Shown: positions 45,211 to 54,686 of the stretch, one piece after another
How the letters are laid out: every line of letters starts with the position of its first letter
How positions within the stretch are numbered: position 1 is the stretch's first letter
Source: Corynebacterium sp. NML140438
Lineage (GTDB): Bacteria > Actinomycetota > Actinomycetes > Mycobacteriales > Mycobacteriaceae
Assembly (NCBI RefSeq): GCF_001875725.1
Contig: NZ_MLCQ01000022.1
Span: forward strand, 124,001-188,000
Length of the DNA stretch: 64,000 bases
Direction: 5' to 3'
The notes under the pieces: generated by a model
What the model was told of the DNA's origin: nothing
Databases searched by the model: none
The model's input: the letters and a program-made list of their open reading frames with translations, nothing else
Position numbers and translations under genes: made by a program

Positions 45211-46317
45211 ATGAGCACGCACGATCGCGCCAGCTTGGGGGAGCAACTGCCGGAGTTCCCTTGGGATACCATCCTTGACGTCAAGCAGAAGGCTGCTAGC
45301 CACCCCGGTGGACTTATTGACCTTTCAATCGGAACACCGGTAGACCCCGTCGACCCGTCTATCCAGCTTGCGCTGGCCGAACATGCAGCAATTCCTGGGT
45401 ATCCGCCGACGCAGGGGTCAACAGCCCTGCGTGAAGCGATCGCGGATTCCCTGCAGCGGCGATACAACATCCACGGGCTGCACGCTGACGCGGTGCTTCC
45501 AGTTATCGGCACCAAGGAAGCCGTCGCGTGGCTTCCGACCATGCTCAACCTGCGTGGGGGCACCGTGGTGATCCCGGAGATCGCGTACCCAACGTACGAG
45601 GTTGCCGCGGTACTTGCAGGCTGCAAGGTCGTGCGCTCCGACGCTCCTGTCGATGGCGCTTCGCTGGTCTTTTTGAACTCCCCAAGCAACCCAACCGGAC
45701 GCGTGCTCTCAGCACAAGAGATGCGTGTGTGGGTCGACTTCGCGCGGGAGACAGGCGCGATCATCGTGTCTGATGAGTGCTACATGGGCCTGGCGTGGGA
45801 CGAAAATCGTGCCCCGGTGTCGTTGCTCGACCCGGCGGTCAGTAGCGGCGACAATACCAACCTTTTGGTCATGCACTCGCTGTCGAAAACCTCGAATATG
45901 GCTTCATACAGAAGCGGATTCATCGCCGGAGACGAGTCACTCGTGCAGGAGCTTCTCCTGATGCGCAAGCACACCGGGATGATGATGCCGGGGCCGATCC
46001 AGGCCGCAACGCTGGCTGCGCTCCAGGACGATCAGCACGAAACGCTCCAGCGGCTGCGCTACGCCAACCGCCGCGTGACGCTGTTGCGCGCACTGCTCGA
46101 TGCCGGATGTAGCGTCGACCATTCCGAGGCAGGGCTGTACCTCTGGACCCGTAGGGACGGGGCAGACGCCCGCCAGACGCTCGACTGGTTCGCGCAGCGT
46201 GGCATCTTGGTCGCGCCAGGGGACTTCTACGGCCCAGGCGGCTCGCAGCATGTCCGAGTCGCCCTCACGGCCTCCGACGAGGCCATCGCTGGGGCCGCGC
46301 AGCGACTCTCGGAGTAG
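45211..46317 (+). CDS. dapC: Succinyldiaminopimelate transaminase
   Basis: This 368-residue fold-type I PLP aminotransferase has PLP lysine motif HSLSKTSNMASYRSGF and the strand VFLNSPSNPTGRVLS. It starts 6 bases after fdxC, the conserved pairing used to identify DapC in corynebacteria and mycobacteria. It acts in lysine and meso-DAP synthesis for peptidoglycan. Confidence 0.9.
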   Translation: MSTHDRASLGEQLPEFPWDTILDVKQKAASHPGGLIDLSIGTPVDPVDPSIQLALAEHAAIPGYPPTQGSTALREAIADSLQRRYNIHGLHADAVLPVIGTKEAVAWLPTMLNLRGGTVVIPEIAYPTYEVAAVLAGCKVVRSDAPVDGASLVFLNSPSNPTGRVLSAQEMRVWVDFARETGAIIVSDECYMGLAWDENRAPVSLLDPAVSSGDNTNLLVMHSLSKTSNMASYRSGFIAGDESLVQELLLMRKHTGMMMPGPIQAATLAALQDDQHETLQRLRYANRRVTLLRALLDAGCSVDHSEAGLYLWTRRDGADARQTLDWFAQRGILVAPGDFYGPGGSQHVRVALTASDEAIAGAAQRLSE

Positions 46318-46322
46318 CCCCT

Positions 46323-46886
46323 GTGGATACCTCAACTGAGCGTCTTGGGACGCGTGTCGTTCGTAGCCTGCGCGAATTTCTCCGCTTCGGCATCGTGGGT
46401 GGATCCGGCGTCGTGGTCAATTTGGTGGTGTTCTACATCGCCAAGAAGGCAATCGACGCCGGGTTTGACCTTCACGAAGGCGATATCTTTTTCAACCTTT
46501 TCGGCACTCGCTTTAATGTGCGGTGGTACCACGTACTCGCTACCGTGGCGTTCCTCGTGGCAAATACATGGAACTACCAGCTCAATCGGTCGTGGACGTT
46601 CCGCGGGCCCCAACGTCGTTCGTGGATCCGAGGGTTCTTCCCCTTCCTCGCCACGGGTGTGATGGCGTTTGTCGTTTCGCTGGTGTTCTTGACGTTGTTT
46701 ATGAACCCAAACTCCCCAATTGGGCTGCCAGATCACATTTTCGACGACTCTACGGGCCTTCGCACGAAGTCCTACTGGTCACAGGGGCTGGCGACGCTCA
46801 TCGCAACGCCGGTGAACTACATCATCAATAAAATTTGGACGTTCTCGAAGCCGAAACAAGCTCCGAAAACGTCCGAGACGTCCTAG
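46323..46886 (+). CDS. GtrA family membrane protein
   Basis: This 187-residue protein has four transmembrane helices (REFLRFGIVGGSGVVVNLVV; YHVLATVAFLVANTWNYQLN; FLATGVMAFVVSLVFLTLF; QGLATLIATPVNYIINKIWT) and the GtrA end NYIINKIWTFSK. GtrA proteins take part in transport of polyprenyl-linked sugars for cell-wall polysaccharides. GTG start, 5 bases after dapC. Confidence 0.87.
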   Translation: MDTSTERLGTRVVRSLREFLRFGIVGGSGVVVNLVVFYIAKKAIDAGFDLHEGDIFFNLFGTRFNVRWYHVLATVAFLVANTWNYQLNRSWTFRGPQRRSWIRGFFPFLATGVMAFVVSLVFLTLFMNPNSPIGLPDHIFDDSTGLRTKSYWSQGLATLIATPVNYIINKIWTFSKPKQAPKTSETS

Positions 46887-46898
46887 TTTCCCTTGCCG

Positions 46899-48269
46899 CT
46901 AGGCGCCTTCTTTGGTGCGGCGCACTAGGAAAGATGCGCCGATCAGCACCGCGGAGACGATCAGGACGGCGATGATCTGGCCTCGGGTGGAGGCGTCGAA
47001 AAGCATGAGTACCGTGAGTCCCACAAGCGCAATCAGCGTTGCCCATGGCACCCAGTTCGCTCCGCGGACCTGCACCGCGGAGTGCTTGATCTGCGGGTGG
47101 AGGCGGATATAGCTCAGCGTAATCATCACCCAGGTGACCATGAGGCATCCGCCGACGGCGTTCATGAGGAAGTCGAGGAGCCCCGGCGGGTTCCACCACT
47201 GCAGGCCGACCGCAGCGAAGGCGAAGAACATCGACACCAATACGGAGTTCATTGGGACAGCGTTCTTGTTCGTGGCGCGGAGCCAGCGTGGGGCGTCTCC
47301 CTCGAGTGCCTGCTGGTAGGCGAGGCGAGACGTGCCGTAAATCTGGGCGTTGAACGCGGACAGCAGCGCCAGGACGATGACGGCTTCCATGAAGCCGACG
47401 ACGCCAGGAATGTTCGCCATGCTGAGCACCTGCGTGAATGGTGAGTCCGCCGCGGAGTCGGCGCCGTCGATCTCTGCGTTTGGGATCAGCAAGATGATGA
47501 CGATGATGCTTCCGATGTAGAACAGCGCGATGCGCCAGATAATGGAGTTGACTGCGCGCTTGACGGCCTGTGCGGGGTTCTCCGACTCCGCCGCCGCGAT
47601 GGTGACAACCTCGATACCGCCGAAAGCGAACGCCACGGCGAGCAGCCCAGCGGCGACGCCGGCGAAGCCGTTCGGCATGAAGCCTGACTCCCGAACATTG
47701 TCCAAGCCGACGAAGTCGTGGCCCGGGAGAATGCCAAGGAAAAGCGCAGCGCCGATGACCAAGAAGAGGAGAATGACGGCCACTTTGATCATGGCGAACC
47801 AGTACTCAAACTCACCGAAGCCCTTCACCTGCGCGAGGTTGATGACGGCGAAGAATACCACCGTGACCAGCGCCGGAACCCATTGTGGGACATCAAACCA
47901 GCCGGACATGATTGCGGCTGCGCCGGTGATCTCGGCGCCACCAACCATGATGAGGAGGAACCAGTAGAGCCAGCCCAACAGGAAGCCTGCCCAGTGGCCG
48001 AACGCCTGGCGCCCATACGTTGCGAACGAGCCGGAGGATGGGCGGGCTGCAGCCATCTCGCCGAGCATACGCATAACCGAGATAACAATCAGGCCTGCGA
48101 TCGCGTACGCGACCAAGATGGCGGGGCCTGCGGCTCGGATGCCGACGCCCACTCCGAGGAAGAGACCAGCGCCTACCGCCATGCCCAAACCCATCAGGGT
48201 TAGGTGACGCGATTTGAGGCCGGTCCCCAGCGTGGCGTCGTCTGTTTCAGCGTTGTGTTGTGTAGTCAT
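46899..48269 (-). CDS. APC family amino acid permease (GABA/proline/aromatic type), copy 1
   Basis: This 456-residue permease has 12 hydrophobic helices. The N-terminal GLKSRHLTLMGLGMAVGAGL is the diagnostic amino acid-binding helix 1 of the AAT family. EMAAARPSSGSFATYGRQAF and GIEVVTIAAAESENPAQAV are also family motifs. Substrate probably a neutral or aromatic amino acid or GABA. It overlaps the upstream paralogue as ATGA, so the pair is co-transcribed. Confidence 0.9.
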   Translation of the reverse strand: MTTQHNAETDDATLGTGLKSRHLTLMGLGMAVGAGLFLGVGVGIRAAGPAILVAYAIAGLIVISVMRMLGEMAAARPSSGSFATYGRQAFGHWAGFLLGWLYWFLLIMVGGAEITGAAAIMSGWFDVPQWVPALVTVVFFAVINLAQVKGFGEFEYWFAMIKVAVILLFLVIGAALFLGILPGHDFVGLDNVRESGFMPNGFAGVAAGLLAVAFAFGGIEVVTIAAAESENPAQAVKRAVNSIIWRIALFYIGSIIVIILLIPNAEIDGADSAADSPFTQVLSMANIPGVVGFMEAVIVLALLSAFNAQIYGTSRLAYQQALEGDAPRWLRATNKNAVPMNSVLVSMFFAFAAVGLQWWNPPGLLDFLMNAVGGCLMVTWVMITLSYIRLHPQIKHSAVQVRGANWVPWATLIALVGLTVLMLFDASTRGQIIAVLIVSAVLIGASFLVRRTKEGA

Positions 48270-49696
48270 CGAATGTTCCTCTCGGCGGCGTCCTTAGCGC
48301 GCTGTTGGAAAGTGTCGGTGCGGGTCCAGAGGACGCCAGCGATTGAAATGATGCCCACGACAACTGCTACCGCGAACATTTGGAAGCGACCGTCAGGGTT
48401 GGTCAGCATGAGCACCACGATGGCTCCCGCCAGGACAACGGTTGCCCACGGCAGCACGCCTGGCGCCCACATGCGGACGTGCGTGATTTCGTCTCCCTTC
48501 ACCAGCTGCGGGTGGATGCGCAGGAAGGAGAAAGTGATGGCAAACCACAGCACGATCAGGCAGCCGCCGACGGCGTTGAGCAGGAATGCGAGCAGTCCCG
48601 GCGGGTTCCAGTACTGCAGTGCGACAGCCACGAAGCCGAAGAACACGGAGAGGATCACGGCACGCATCGGTACGCCACGGTGGTCGGTGCGTGCGAAAGC
48701 TTCGGGAGCGTCACCACGCAGGGCGAGGTTGTGCAGGAACCTTGAGGAGCCGTAGATCTGCGTGTTGCACGCGGAGAGCAACGCAATGACGATGACGGCC
48801 TCCATGATCCCTACCGCGCCCGGGATGTTCGCCAGGTGCAGTACTGCGGTGAATGGGGACTCGGAGGCGTTGTTCGCCCCACCGATGTCCTCATACGGCA
48901 GCAGCAGGACGATAAGCAAGACGGAGCCAATGTAGAAGATGCCGATGCGCCAAATAATGGAGCGGATCGCGGAATGTACTGCGACCTCTGGATCTTCTGA
49001 TTCGGCGGCGGCGATTGTGACGAGTTCGATGCCGCCGAACGCGAACGCAACCGCGAGCAGCGCCGTAGCGACGCCACCCCAGCCGTTCGGCATGAACCCG
49101 AACTCGGCAATGTTGGTTGTGCCGACGAACGACGTTCCTGGCAATAGCCCCAGCCACAGCGCTACGCCGAGGGCGAGGAAGAGACAAATTACGGTGACCT
49201 TAATCAACGCGAACCAGAACTCGAATTCGCCGAGGTTTCGCACCGCGGCAAAGTTGATCGCCGTGAAAATAACAATTGCTGTCAGGGCTGGGATCCACGG
49301 AGAAACAGACAGCCAGGAAGCGATGATGGCGGAAGCACCGGTGATCTCGACCGCCATGATCATGATCATCATGAACCAGTACAGCCAGCCGATAGCAAAG
49401 CCGGCCCACGGGCCGAAGGCTTGCTCCGCGTAGGTGGAAAACGTTCCGGAGGACGGGCGAGCGGCAACCATCTCCGCGAGCATCTGCATGATGCAGACGG
49501 TGATTGCGCCCGCGATCATGTAGGCAATAATGACGGCGGGGCCTGCTGCGGCGATACCCACACCAGTGCCGAGAAAGAGCCCGGCACCAATTGCTGAGCC
49601 GAGGCCCATCATGGTGAGGTGCCGGGTCTTGAGTCCGCGCTGTAGGGATGTCGACGCCCGAGTGGGGGCAACAACCGAAGAAGCTTTCAAAGACAT
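48266..49696 (-). CDS. APC family amino acid permease, copy 2
   Basis: This 476-residue paralogue of the downstream permease shares most motifs, such as GLKTRHLTMMGLGSAIGAGL, EMVAARPSSGTFSTYAEQAF and GIELVTIAAAESEDPEVAV. The start at 49696 has AAGGT upstream. A frame to 49714 is open. The tandem arrangement looks like a duplication followed by divergence, perhaps in substrate. Confidence 0.9.
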   Translation of the reverse strand: MSLKASSVVAPTRASTSLQRGLKTRHLTMMGLGSAIGAGLFLGTGVGIAAAGPAVIIAYMIAGAITVCIMQMLAEMVAARPSSGTFSTYAEQAFGPWAGFAIGWLYWFMMIMIMAVEITGASAIIASWLSVSPWIPALTAIVIFTAINFAAVRNLGEFEFWFALIKVTVICLFLALGVALWLGLLPGTSFVGTTNIAEFGFMPNGWGGVATALLAVAFAFGGIELVTIAAAESEDPEVAVHSAIRSIIWRIGIFYIGSVLLIVLLLPYEDIGGANNASESPFTAVLHLANIPGAVGIMEAVIVIALLSACNTQIYGSSRFLHNLALRGDAPEAFARTDHRGVPMRAVILSVFFGFVAVALQYWNPPGLLAFLLNAVGGCLIVLWFAITFSFLRIHPQLVKGDEITHVRMWAPGVLPWATVVLAGAIVVLMLTNPDGRFQMFAVAVVVGIISIAGVLWTRTDTFQQRAKDAAERNIR

Positions 49697-49789
49697 GGCA
49701 ATTACCTTAAACACTCATGTGGCTTCATGCCTATCATTTATCGACGTGTCGTTGCGTGGCGGGCCAACTCGGCCCGCAAAAGTTGAGCG

Positions 49790-50719
49790 TTAACTGTTTC
49801 GTGCGCGGAGTACCGGCGTTGTGCTCGCGGGCTCCTGGCTGATGGTGATATCACTCTGACCAGCAATCTCACTTGCTGGAATATGTGTCTCATTTCTTGT
49901 GTCGTAGATAATTGTCGACGGCTCCAGCATCACATTGACACCGATCTCACAGTTGTCCCCGAGATCTACCCCGAGTACACCCGATGCGGGGTGAAGTACG
50001 CAATTGCGGCCCACTCGCAACGGAACCCGGTTATGCCCACTGCCGCGCATGGCCATCAACACTGCCGACAACGCAACCTCGGTGCCCTCGCCAACCGTGA
50101 CAGCAGAAGAAAGCCGTCCTTCAATTTTCGCCGGACCAAGCGCGCCGGAGTTGTGCGAGACGTAGCCTTCGCGGACCACGGTCGTTCCCGGAGCCAAGTA
50201 GGCTCCGAGGCGCACGCGCTCCGCCTCGGAGATTGAGACACCTGTTGGCACGACGTAGTCGACCATACGGGGGAGTCGCTCGATGCCGTAGACGTGGATG
50301 TTGCCCCTGCTACGCAGGCGAGTTCGCACGAACTCGAAGTTATCGGCCAAGCACGGGCCCTTATTCGTCCACACCACCGGTTCGAGATGTTCGAGGCAGT
50401 CTTCCATGTTAACTTCGAAAGGACGTACCAGACGGTGGGAGAGCAGGTGGAGCCGGAGGTATACGTCGTGGGCATCCACCGGAGGTTGGGAAAGGTCCGC
50501 GATTGTGGTGCGCACCGGCACATGTTCGACCAGGCGGTCAGAGTCCATACCGACCAGGCTTAAAAACGCATCGCCGAGCTCGTGTGCGCTCACCCGTCGG
50601 GACCCGGAGGTGAGGCCGGAGGGGTCGTCGATAATTGAGGGTGAGGGGTACCAGGTGTCGAGTACCGTCCCGTCCAGAGAAATATTGGCAATACCTGTGG
50701 CCTGCGCTCCTTGTAACAT
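49790..50719 (-). CDS. DapD-like tetrahydrodipicolinate N-succinyltransferase paralogue
   Basis: This 309-residue left-handed beta-helix protein closely follows actinobacterial DapD in its first 200 residues (LDTWYPSP; VYLRLHLLSHRLVRP; FPRMVDYVVPTGVSI-like LPRMVDYVVPTGVSI; EGRLSS with the catalytic Glu). The canonical GGGASIMGTLSGGG region is replaced by ALSAVLMAMRGSG, and GANSGxGI by HPASGVLGV. It resembles the DapD2 group more than DapD, so activity is uncertain. TAAGAT lies 7 nt before ATG 50719. ATG 50728 is an alternative. Confidence 0.78.
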   Translation of the reverse strand: MLQGAQATGIANISLDGTVLDTWYPSPSIIDDPSGLTSGSRRVSAHELGDAFLSLVGMDSDRLVEHVPVRTTIADLSQPPVDAHDVYLRLHLLSHRLVRPFEVNMEDCLEHLEPVVWTNKGPCLADNFEFVRTRLRSRGNIHVYGIERLPRMVDYVVPTGVSISEAERVRLGAYLAPGTTVVREGYVSHNSGALGPAKIEGRLSSAVTVGEGTEVALSAVLMAMRGSGHNRVPLRVGRNCVLHPASGVLGVDLGDNCEIGVNVMLEPSTIIYDTRNETHIPASEIAGQSDITISQEPASTTPVLRARNS

Positions 50720-50855
50720 GCTTGTCATCTTAAACGTACAGACGCAATGTGTTGGACTCGGCCGAAAAGCCGGGGGTCCGTTGGCCTCCCGCAGGAGTTT
50801 TTGGCAGAGTCGAATCCAACGCCGAACCCAGCGTGCACCGAGGAAGGAAGGAACC

Positions 50856-51659
50856 ATGGCACCCCACAAGTCCCCACGTCCGGATAAAGGCCGAAAGCTC
50901 CGTGGGCCGATCATGCTGCGCAGCGAAGACGCCGAACAACCGACGACGCACGACCGGCGCCTCTTGGAATCCTTGGGCTACAGTGACCACGACTGGAAGC
51001 ATGCGGACCCGTGGCGCGTGATGCGGATCCAGTCCGAGTTTGTAGCGGGCTTTGATGCGCTAAGCGATCTGCCGAAAGCCGTGACGGTGTTTGGTTCCGC
51101 GCGACTCAACGAGGGGACTGAAGAATATTCGCTGTCGTGTGAAGTGGGCAAAGCGCTGGTCGAGGCGGGTTACGCGGTGATTACCGGCGGAGGCCCAGGC
51201 TTGATGGAAGGCCCGAACCGCGGTGCCCACGACGCTGACGGGATCTCGGTTGGACTCGGTATTGAACTGCCGTTTGAGCAAAACCTCAACGATTGGGTCG
51301 ACCTCGGCCTGAACTTCCGATACTTCTTTGCCCGCAAGACGATGTTCTTGAAGTACTCGCAGGCGTTCATCGCACTGCCAGGTGGGTACGGAACGATGGA
51401 CGAGCTGTTTGAAACACTCGTGATGGTGCAGACGCAAAAGGTGACGAACTTCCCGATCGTCCTGATGGGCTCCGAATTCTGGTCTGGGTTGGTTGCCTGG
51501 ATTGAACAGCAGCTGCTGGGCCGCGGTTTGATCTCGCCAGGCGACGAATCCCTGTTTTACGTTACCGACTCCGTCGACGACGCCATCGCGCACATCGTGC
51601 ACGCGCACAAGGTGATGACGGACGCTCGACTACGAGATACCGACAACGAGGACGTCTAA
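50856..51659 (+). CDS. LOG family protein (cytokinin-type nucleoside monophosphate phosphoribohydrolase)
   Basis: This 267-residue Rossmann protein has the LOG motifs GGGPGLMEGPNRGA and PGGYGTMDELFE. Family members split nucleoside 5'-monophosphates at the N-glycosidic bond. Rv1205, its positional equivalent, is a characterised LOG. AAGGAAGGA precedes ATG 50856, and the N-terminal 60 residues are a basic extension. dapE, which sits between dapD and LOG in M. tuberculosis, is absent here. Confidence 0.88.
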   Translation: MAPHKSPRPDKGRKLRGPIMLRSEDAEQPTTHDRRLLESLGYSDHDWKHADPWRVMRIQSEFVAGFDALSDLPKAVTVFGSARLNEGTEEYSLSCEVGKALVEAGYAVITGGGPGLMEGPNRGAHDADGISVGLGIELPFEQNLNDWVDLGLNFRYFFARKTMFLKYSQAFIALPGGYGTMDELFETLVMVQTQKVTNFPIVLMGSEFWSGLVAWIEQQLLGRGLISPGDESLFYVTDSVDDAIAHIVHAHKVMTDARLRDTDNEDV

Positions 51660-51662
51660 AAC

Positions 51663-52499
51663 ATGCACCGCCGCATCGCAGAGGTGATGGCCATCATCAA
51701 CCGGACGCCCGATTCGTTCTACGACAAAGGCGCGACGTTTGCGATCGAGCAAGCGCTCGACCGTGCGGATACCGTGATTGCGCAAGGTGCGTCGATCGTT
51801 GATGTCGGCGGGGTGAAAGCAGGCCCCGGGGATGAGGTTGACCCCGCAGAAGAGATCGAGCGGGTAGTGCCGGTCATCCAGGGTATTCGGCAGCGCCACC
51901 CGTCCGTCCGCATCAGCGTCGATACCTGGCGCGCCGATGTCGCTGAGACCGCAATCGGTGCCGGCGCTGACCTCATTAACGACACCTGGGCAGGCTACGA
52001 CCCAGAGCTTGTCGAGGTCGCCGGAGCACACCGTGTGGGATACGTGTGCTCTCATACTGGTGGTGCAGTACCACGGACTCGCCCGCACCGTGTGCATTAC
52101 GACGACGTCGTTGCCGATGTCATCCGTGAGACTACCGCGTTAGCCGAACGGGCAGTCGCTTGCGGCGTGCCTGAGAAACTCGTGATGATCGACCCGACCC
52201 ACGACTTCGGCAAAAACACGTTCCACGGCCTCGAACTGCTACGCCGCGTCGATGAGCTCGTTGCCACAGGGTGGCCCGTCTTGATGGCGCTGAGCAACAA
52301 GGACTTCGTCGGCGAAACGCTCGACCGCGCAGTCGGAGAGCGCGTCGCTGGGACGCTCGCCGCCACGGCGTGGTCCGCGGCGCGAGGCGTCGCGGCGTTT
52401 CGCGTCCACGAAGTCGCCGAGACCCTCGACGTCATCCGGATGACCGCCGCCATCCAAGGCAACATGGCGCCACTCAATACTGTGCGGGGGCTTGCCTAG
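51663..52499 (+). CDS. folP2: Dihydropteroate synthase homologue FolP2
   Basis: This 278-residue TIM barrel is of the DHPS family. It has EVMAIINRTPDSFYDKG in place of the usual NVTPDSFSDGG, and VDVGGVKAGPGDEV where true DHPS has GGESTRPG. These changes define the FolP2 group, whose M. tuberculosis member lacks demonstrated DHPS activity. It is in a tight cluster with LOG (3 bases) and gpgS (1-base overlap). Confidence 0.88.
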   Translation: MHRRIAEVMAIINRTPDSFYDKGATFAIEQALDRADTVIAQGASIVDVGGVKAGPGDEVDPAEEIERVVPVIQGIRQRHPSVRISVDTWRADVAETAIGAGADLINDTWAGYDPELVEVAGAHRVGYVCSHTGGAVPRTRPHRVHYDDVVADVIRETTALAERAVACGVPEKLVMIDPTHDFGKNTFHGLELLRRVDELVATGWPVLMALSNKDFVGETLDRAVGERVAGTLAATAWSAARGVAAFRVHEVAETLDVIRMTAAIQGNMAPLNTVRGLA

Positions 52500-53272
52500 T
52501 GCGCGTCAGTGTTGTCATTCCGGCCCTCAACGAGGCCGCTACCGTCGGGCAGGTCGTGCAGCGCTGCCGTGCATCCAACGCGGTCCTTTGCGGCGGCGAG
52601 GTCCTCGTCATCGACTCAGATTCAACTGATGGCACAGCAACGATCGCGGCACGCGCGGGGGCTAGGGTGGTCAACTGGCGTGAAGTGAGCCCCCTTGAGC
52701 CGCAGGAAGGCAAGGGTGAAGCCTTGTGGCGAGGAGTGAAGGCAGCGCGAGGCGCGCACGTTGTATTTGTCGACGCTGACGTCACCTCCCTACATCCGTG
52801 GTGGATTGACGCCCTCGCGAAACCTCTCCAGAACCCGGAGGTACACCTCGTGAAAGCCCGCTACGTGCGCGCGCTACACGGGAATCCAACGGGAGGCGGG
52901 CGAGTCACTGAGCTCACCGCAAAACCGCTCCTGCGTAGGTTTTTCCCAGATCTGGGCGATATCAGTCAGCCACTGTCCGGCGAATACGCGATTCGGCGAG
53001 ACACGGCGTTGCAGCTGCCGTTCGTTGCCGGTTACGGCGTCGAGTCTGGTCTGCTTATCGATACTTATGCCAGGTACGGCCGTACTGCAATAGCGGAGGT
53101 GGACCTCGGGAGCCGGGTACACCGCAACCGCCCTATGGCGGAGTTGGGGCCAATGGCAGAGGTGGTGGCCTCGACAATCATTGATCGAGCGTTGGCGCTA
53201 GGTCAGGCTGACTCAGGGCTGAAGACAGTTCAACGACCGCCCTGGTGCGAAATTCCGCGCGCTGAACGCTAG
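52499..53272 (+). CDS. gpgS: Glucosyl-3-phosphoglycerate synthase
   Basis: This 257-residue GT-A glycosyltransferase has VSVVIPALNEAATVGQVV at the N-terminus. The metal-binding DAD motif sits in HVVFVDADVTSLHPWW, and GEYAIRRDTA plus GYGVESGLLID follow. It makes glucosyl-3-phosphoglycerate, the primer precursor of methylglucose lipopolysaccharides. The GTG start overlaps the folP2 stop (TAGTG). Confidence 0.92.
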   Translation: MRVSVVIPALNEAATVGQVVQRCRASNAVLCGGEVLVIDSDSTDGTATIAARAGARVVNWREVSPLEPQEGKGEALWRGVKAARGAHVVFVDADVTSLHPWWIDALAKPLQNPEVHLVKARYVRALHGNPTGGGRVTELTAKPLLRRFFPDLGDISQPLSGEYAIRRDTALQLPFVAGYGVESGLLIDTYARYGRTAIAEVDLGSRVHRNRPMAELGPMAEVVASTIIDRALALGQADSGLKTVQRPPWCEIPRAER

Positions 53273-53281
53273 TATGATGAC

Positions 53282-53638
53282 ATGCTTTCTTGGATCATCC
53301 TGATTATCGCCATCGCCATTTTTTGCGTGCTTGGCTTTTTGCTCTTTGCACAACTGTTTGGGCGTGGTGAACAGCTGCCCCCGATGATGGAGACCGAGGA
53401 CGTGAAGTCCGCGAACCGTCTCGCCGTTGAAGAGGGCAACATTGGCGATGTACACCTTGAAGTAGTGCACCGAGGCTACCGGATGGACCAGGTTGATGAC
53501 CTGCTCACAGCGCTCGGAGAGAAGTACGGGTTTGCGCCTGCTATCAGTCAGCTGACCGAAAACAGCGTAGTATTGGATACAAACGTTTTGACTGAAGGAG
53601 AAGCGACAGATGGCAGCAATGAAGCCGCGCACCGGTAA
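53282..53638 (+). CDS. DivIVA-domain small membrane protein
   Basis: This 118-residue protein has one N-terminal transmembrane helix (MLSWIILIIAIAIFCVLGFL). A DivIVA-like motif, VVHRGYRMDQVDDLLTAL, fits the membrane-curvature/septum scaffold family. It probably plays a minor role in polar growth or division. TAGTAT lies 6 nt before ATG, suggesting a leaderless mRNA. It overlaps the next small gene by 29 bases. Confidence 0.8.
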   Translation: MLSWIILIIAIAIFCVLGFLLFAQLFGRGEQLPPMMETEDVKSANRLAVEEGNIGDVHLEVVHRGYRMDQVDDLLTALGEKYGFAPAISQLTENSVVLDTNVLTEGEATDGSNEAAHR

Positions 53639-53777
53639 TGGACCAATGGAAGCCGCTGAGGAAAGCCGGAAGATCGTCATGAGGATTCCGTCCGACGGAG
53701 GTGGCCGTCTGGTTATTGAGATGAGCAAGGAAGAGGCCGCTGAACTCGGTAATCTTCTGATCGAAGCCGTAGGATAA
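53610..53777 (+). CDS. DUF3117 small protein (Rv1211-like)
   Basis: This 55-residue protein, MAAMKPRTGNGPMEAAEESR followed by KIVMRIPSDGGGRLVIEMSK, is a typical DUF3117 member of unknown function. AAGGAG lies 9 nt before the ATG, inside the end of the DivIVA-like gene. It is conserved between gpgS and glgA in mycobacteria as well. Confidence 0.88.
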   Translation: MAAMKPRTGNGPMEAAEESRKIVMRIPSDGGGRLVIEMSKEEAAELGNLLIEAVG

Positions 53778-53809
53778 GAATTTTCTAAACTTAAGGTAAT
53801 ATACCCAGC

Positions 53810-54679
53810 ATGCTCAAAGACATAATTGATGTGCTGGCAGATCCCGTAGACCTTACTCCTCTTCGTGGCGAAGAAGAGTTTTCACGCCTCGTTTCCGAAA
53901 GCGGCCACTCTTACGATGTGGCGAAGCAAGGCTACGTCACGTTGGCGAGTGGGAAAGGCCTGCAACATGTCGGTGACTCGTTGGAGATGATCCTCTCCCG
54001 CGAGTCATTTTTGTCGCAAGGGCACTTCGCCCCATTTGTTGAAGCGATGACTGAGCACGTAGAAAATGTGCTTGACCTCAGCGCGCCAGAGGAAGATCAC
54101 CCCGTGATTCTTGAGGTCGGTGCGGGGACCGGCTACTACCTTTCGCATACGCTTGACTCCGTGCTGGGCGCCCGCGGCGTCGGGCTCGATATCTCGGTTC
54201 CAGCAGCGAAGTATTTAGCGAAAGCGCACCCGCGCATTGGCTCGATCGTTGCTGATGTGTGGCAGCAGCTGCCCATCGCCACTGGGGGCGTCCACGCAAT
54301 CACGGTGGTGTTCGCCCCACGCAACCCGGCGGAGTTCGCTCGAGTGCTGGCCGATGATGGACAGGTTATCGCGCTCATCGCGGACCAGGGCCACCTCGAC
54401 GAACTACGCGAGCCACTTGGTATATTAGGCGTGGAACCAGGCAAGCTGGACCGCCTGGTTGAGCAGGCGGAAGGGCATTTGGAGCTGGCTGAAGATCCAC
54501 AGGAGCTTGTCTTTCCGATGCGCCTGGACCGCGAATCCATCGCGGCACAGGTGGGCATGAGCCCGTCCGCGCGCCATATCGAGCGTGGCGAGTTGGCGCG
54601 CCGCCTAGATGCCTTGCCAGATCACATGACCGTGACTGCGCATGCGCAGCTGGTGCGTCTGCGCAAGGCGTCCAACTAA
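53810..54679 (+). CDS. RlmA-family rRNA (guanine-N1) methyltransferase
   Basis: This 289-residue SAM methyltransferase resembles RlmA: YDVAKQGYVTLASGKG, GDSLEMILSRESFLSQGHF and the SAM loop ILEVGAGTGYYLSHTLD. The N-terminal Zn-finger cysteines of E. coli RlmA are missing, as in many actinobacterial members. The target is probably a guanine in 23S rRNA helix 35, the exact base being uncertain. TAATAT lies 7 nt before ATG. Confidence 0.8.
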   Translation: MLKDIIDVLADPVDLTPLRGEEEFSRLVSESGHSYDVAKQGYVTLASGKGLQHVGDSLEMILSRESFLSQGHFAPFVEAMTEHVENVLDLSAPEEDHPVILEVGAGTGYYLSHTLDSVLGARGVGLDISVPAAKYLAKAHPRIGSIVADVWQQLPIATGGVHAITVVFAPRNPAEFARVLADDGQVIALIADQGHLDELREPLGILGVEPGKLDRLVEQAEGHLELAEDPQELVFPMRLDRESIAAQVGMSPSARHIERGELARRLDALPDHMTVTAHAQLVRLRKASN

Positions 54680-54686
54680 ACAGCGG

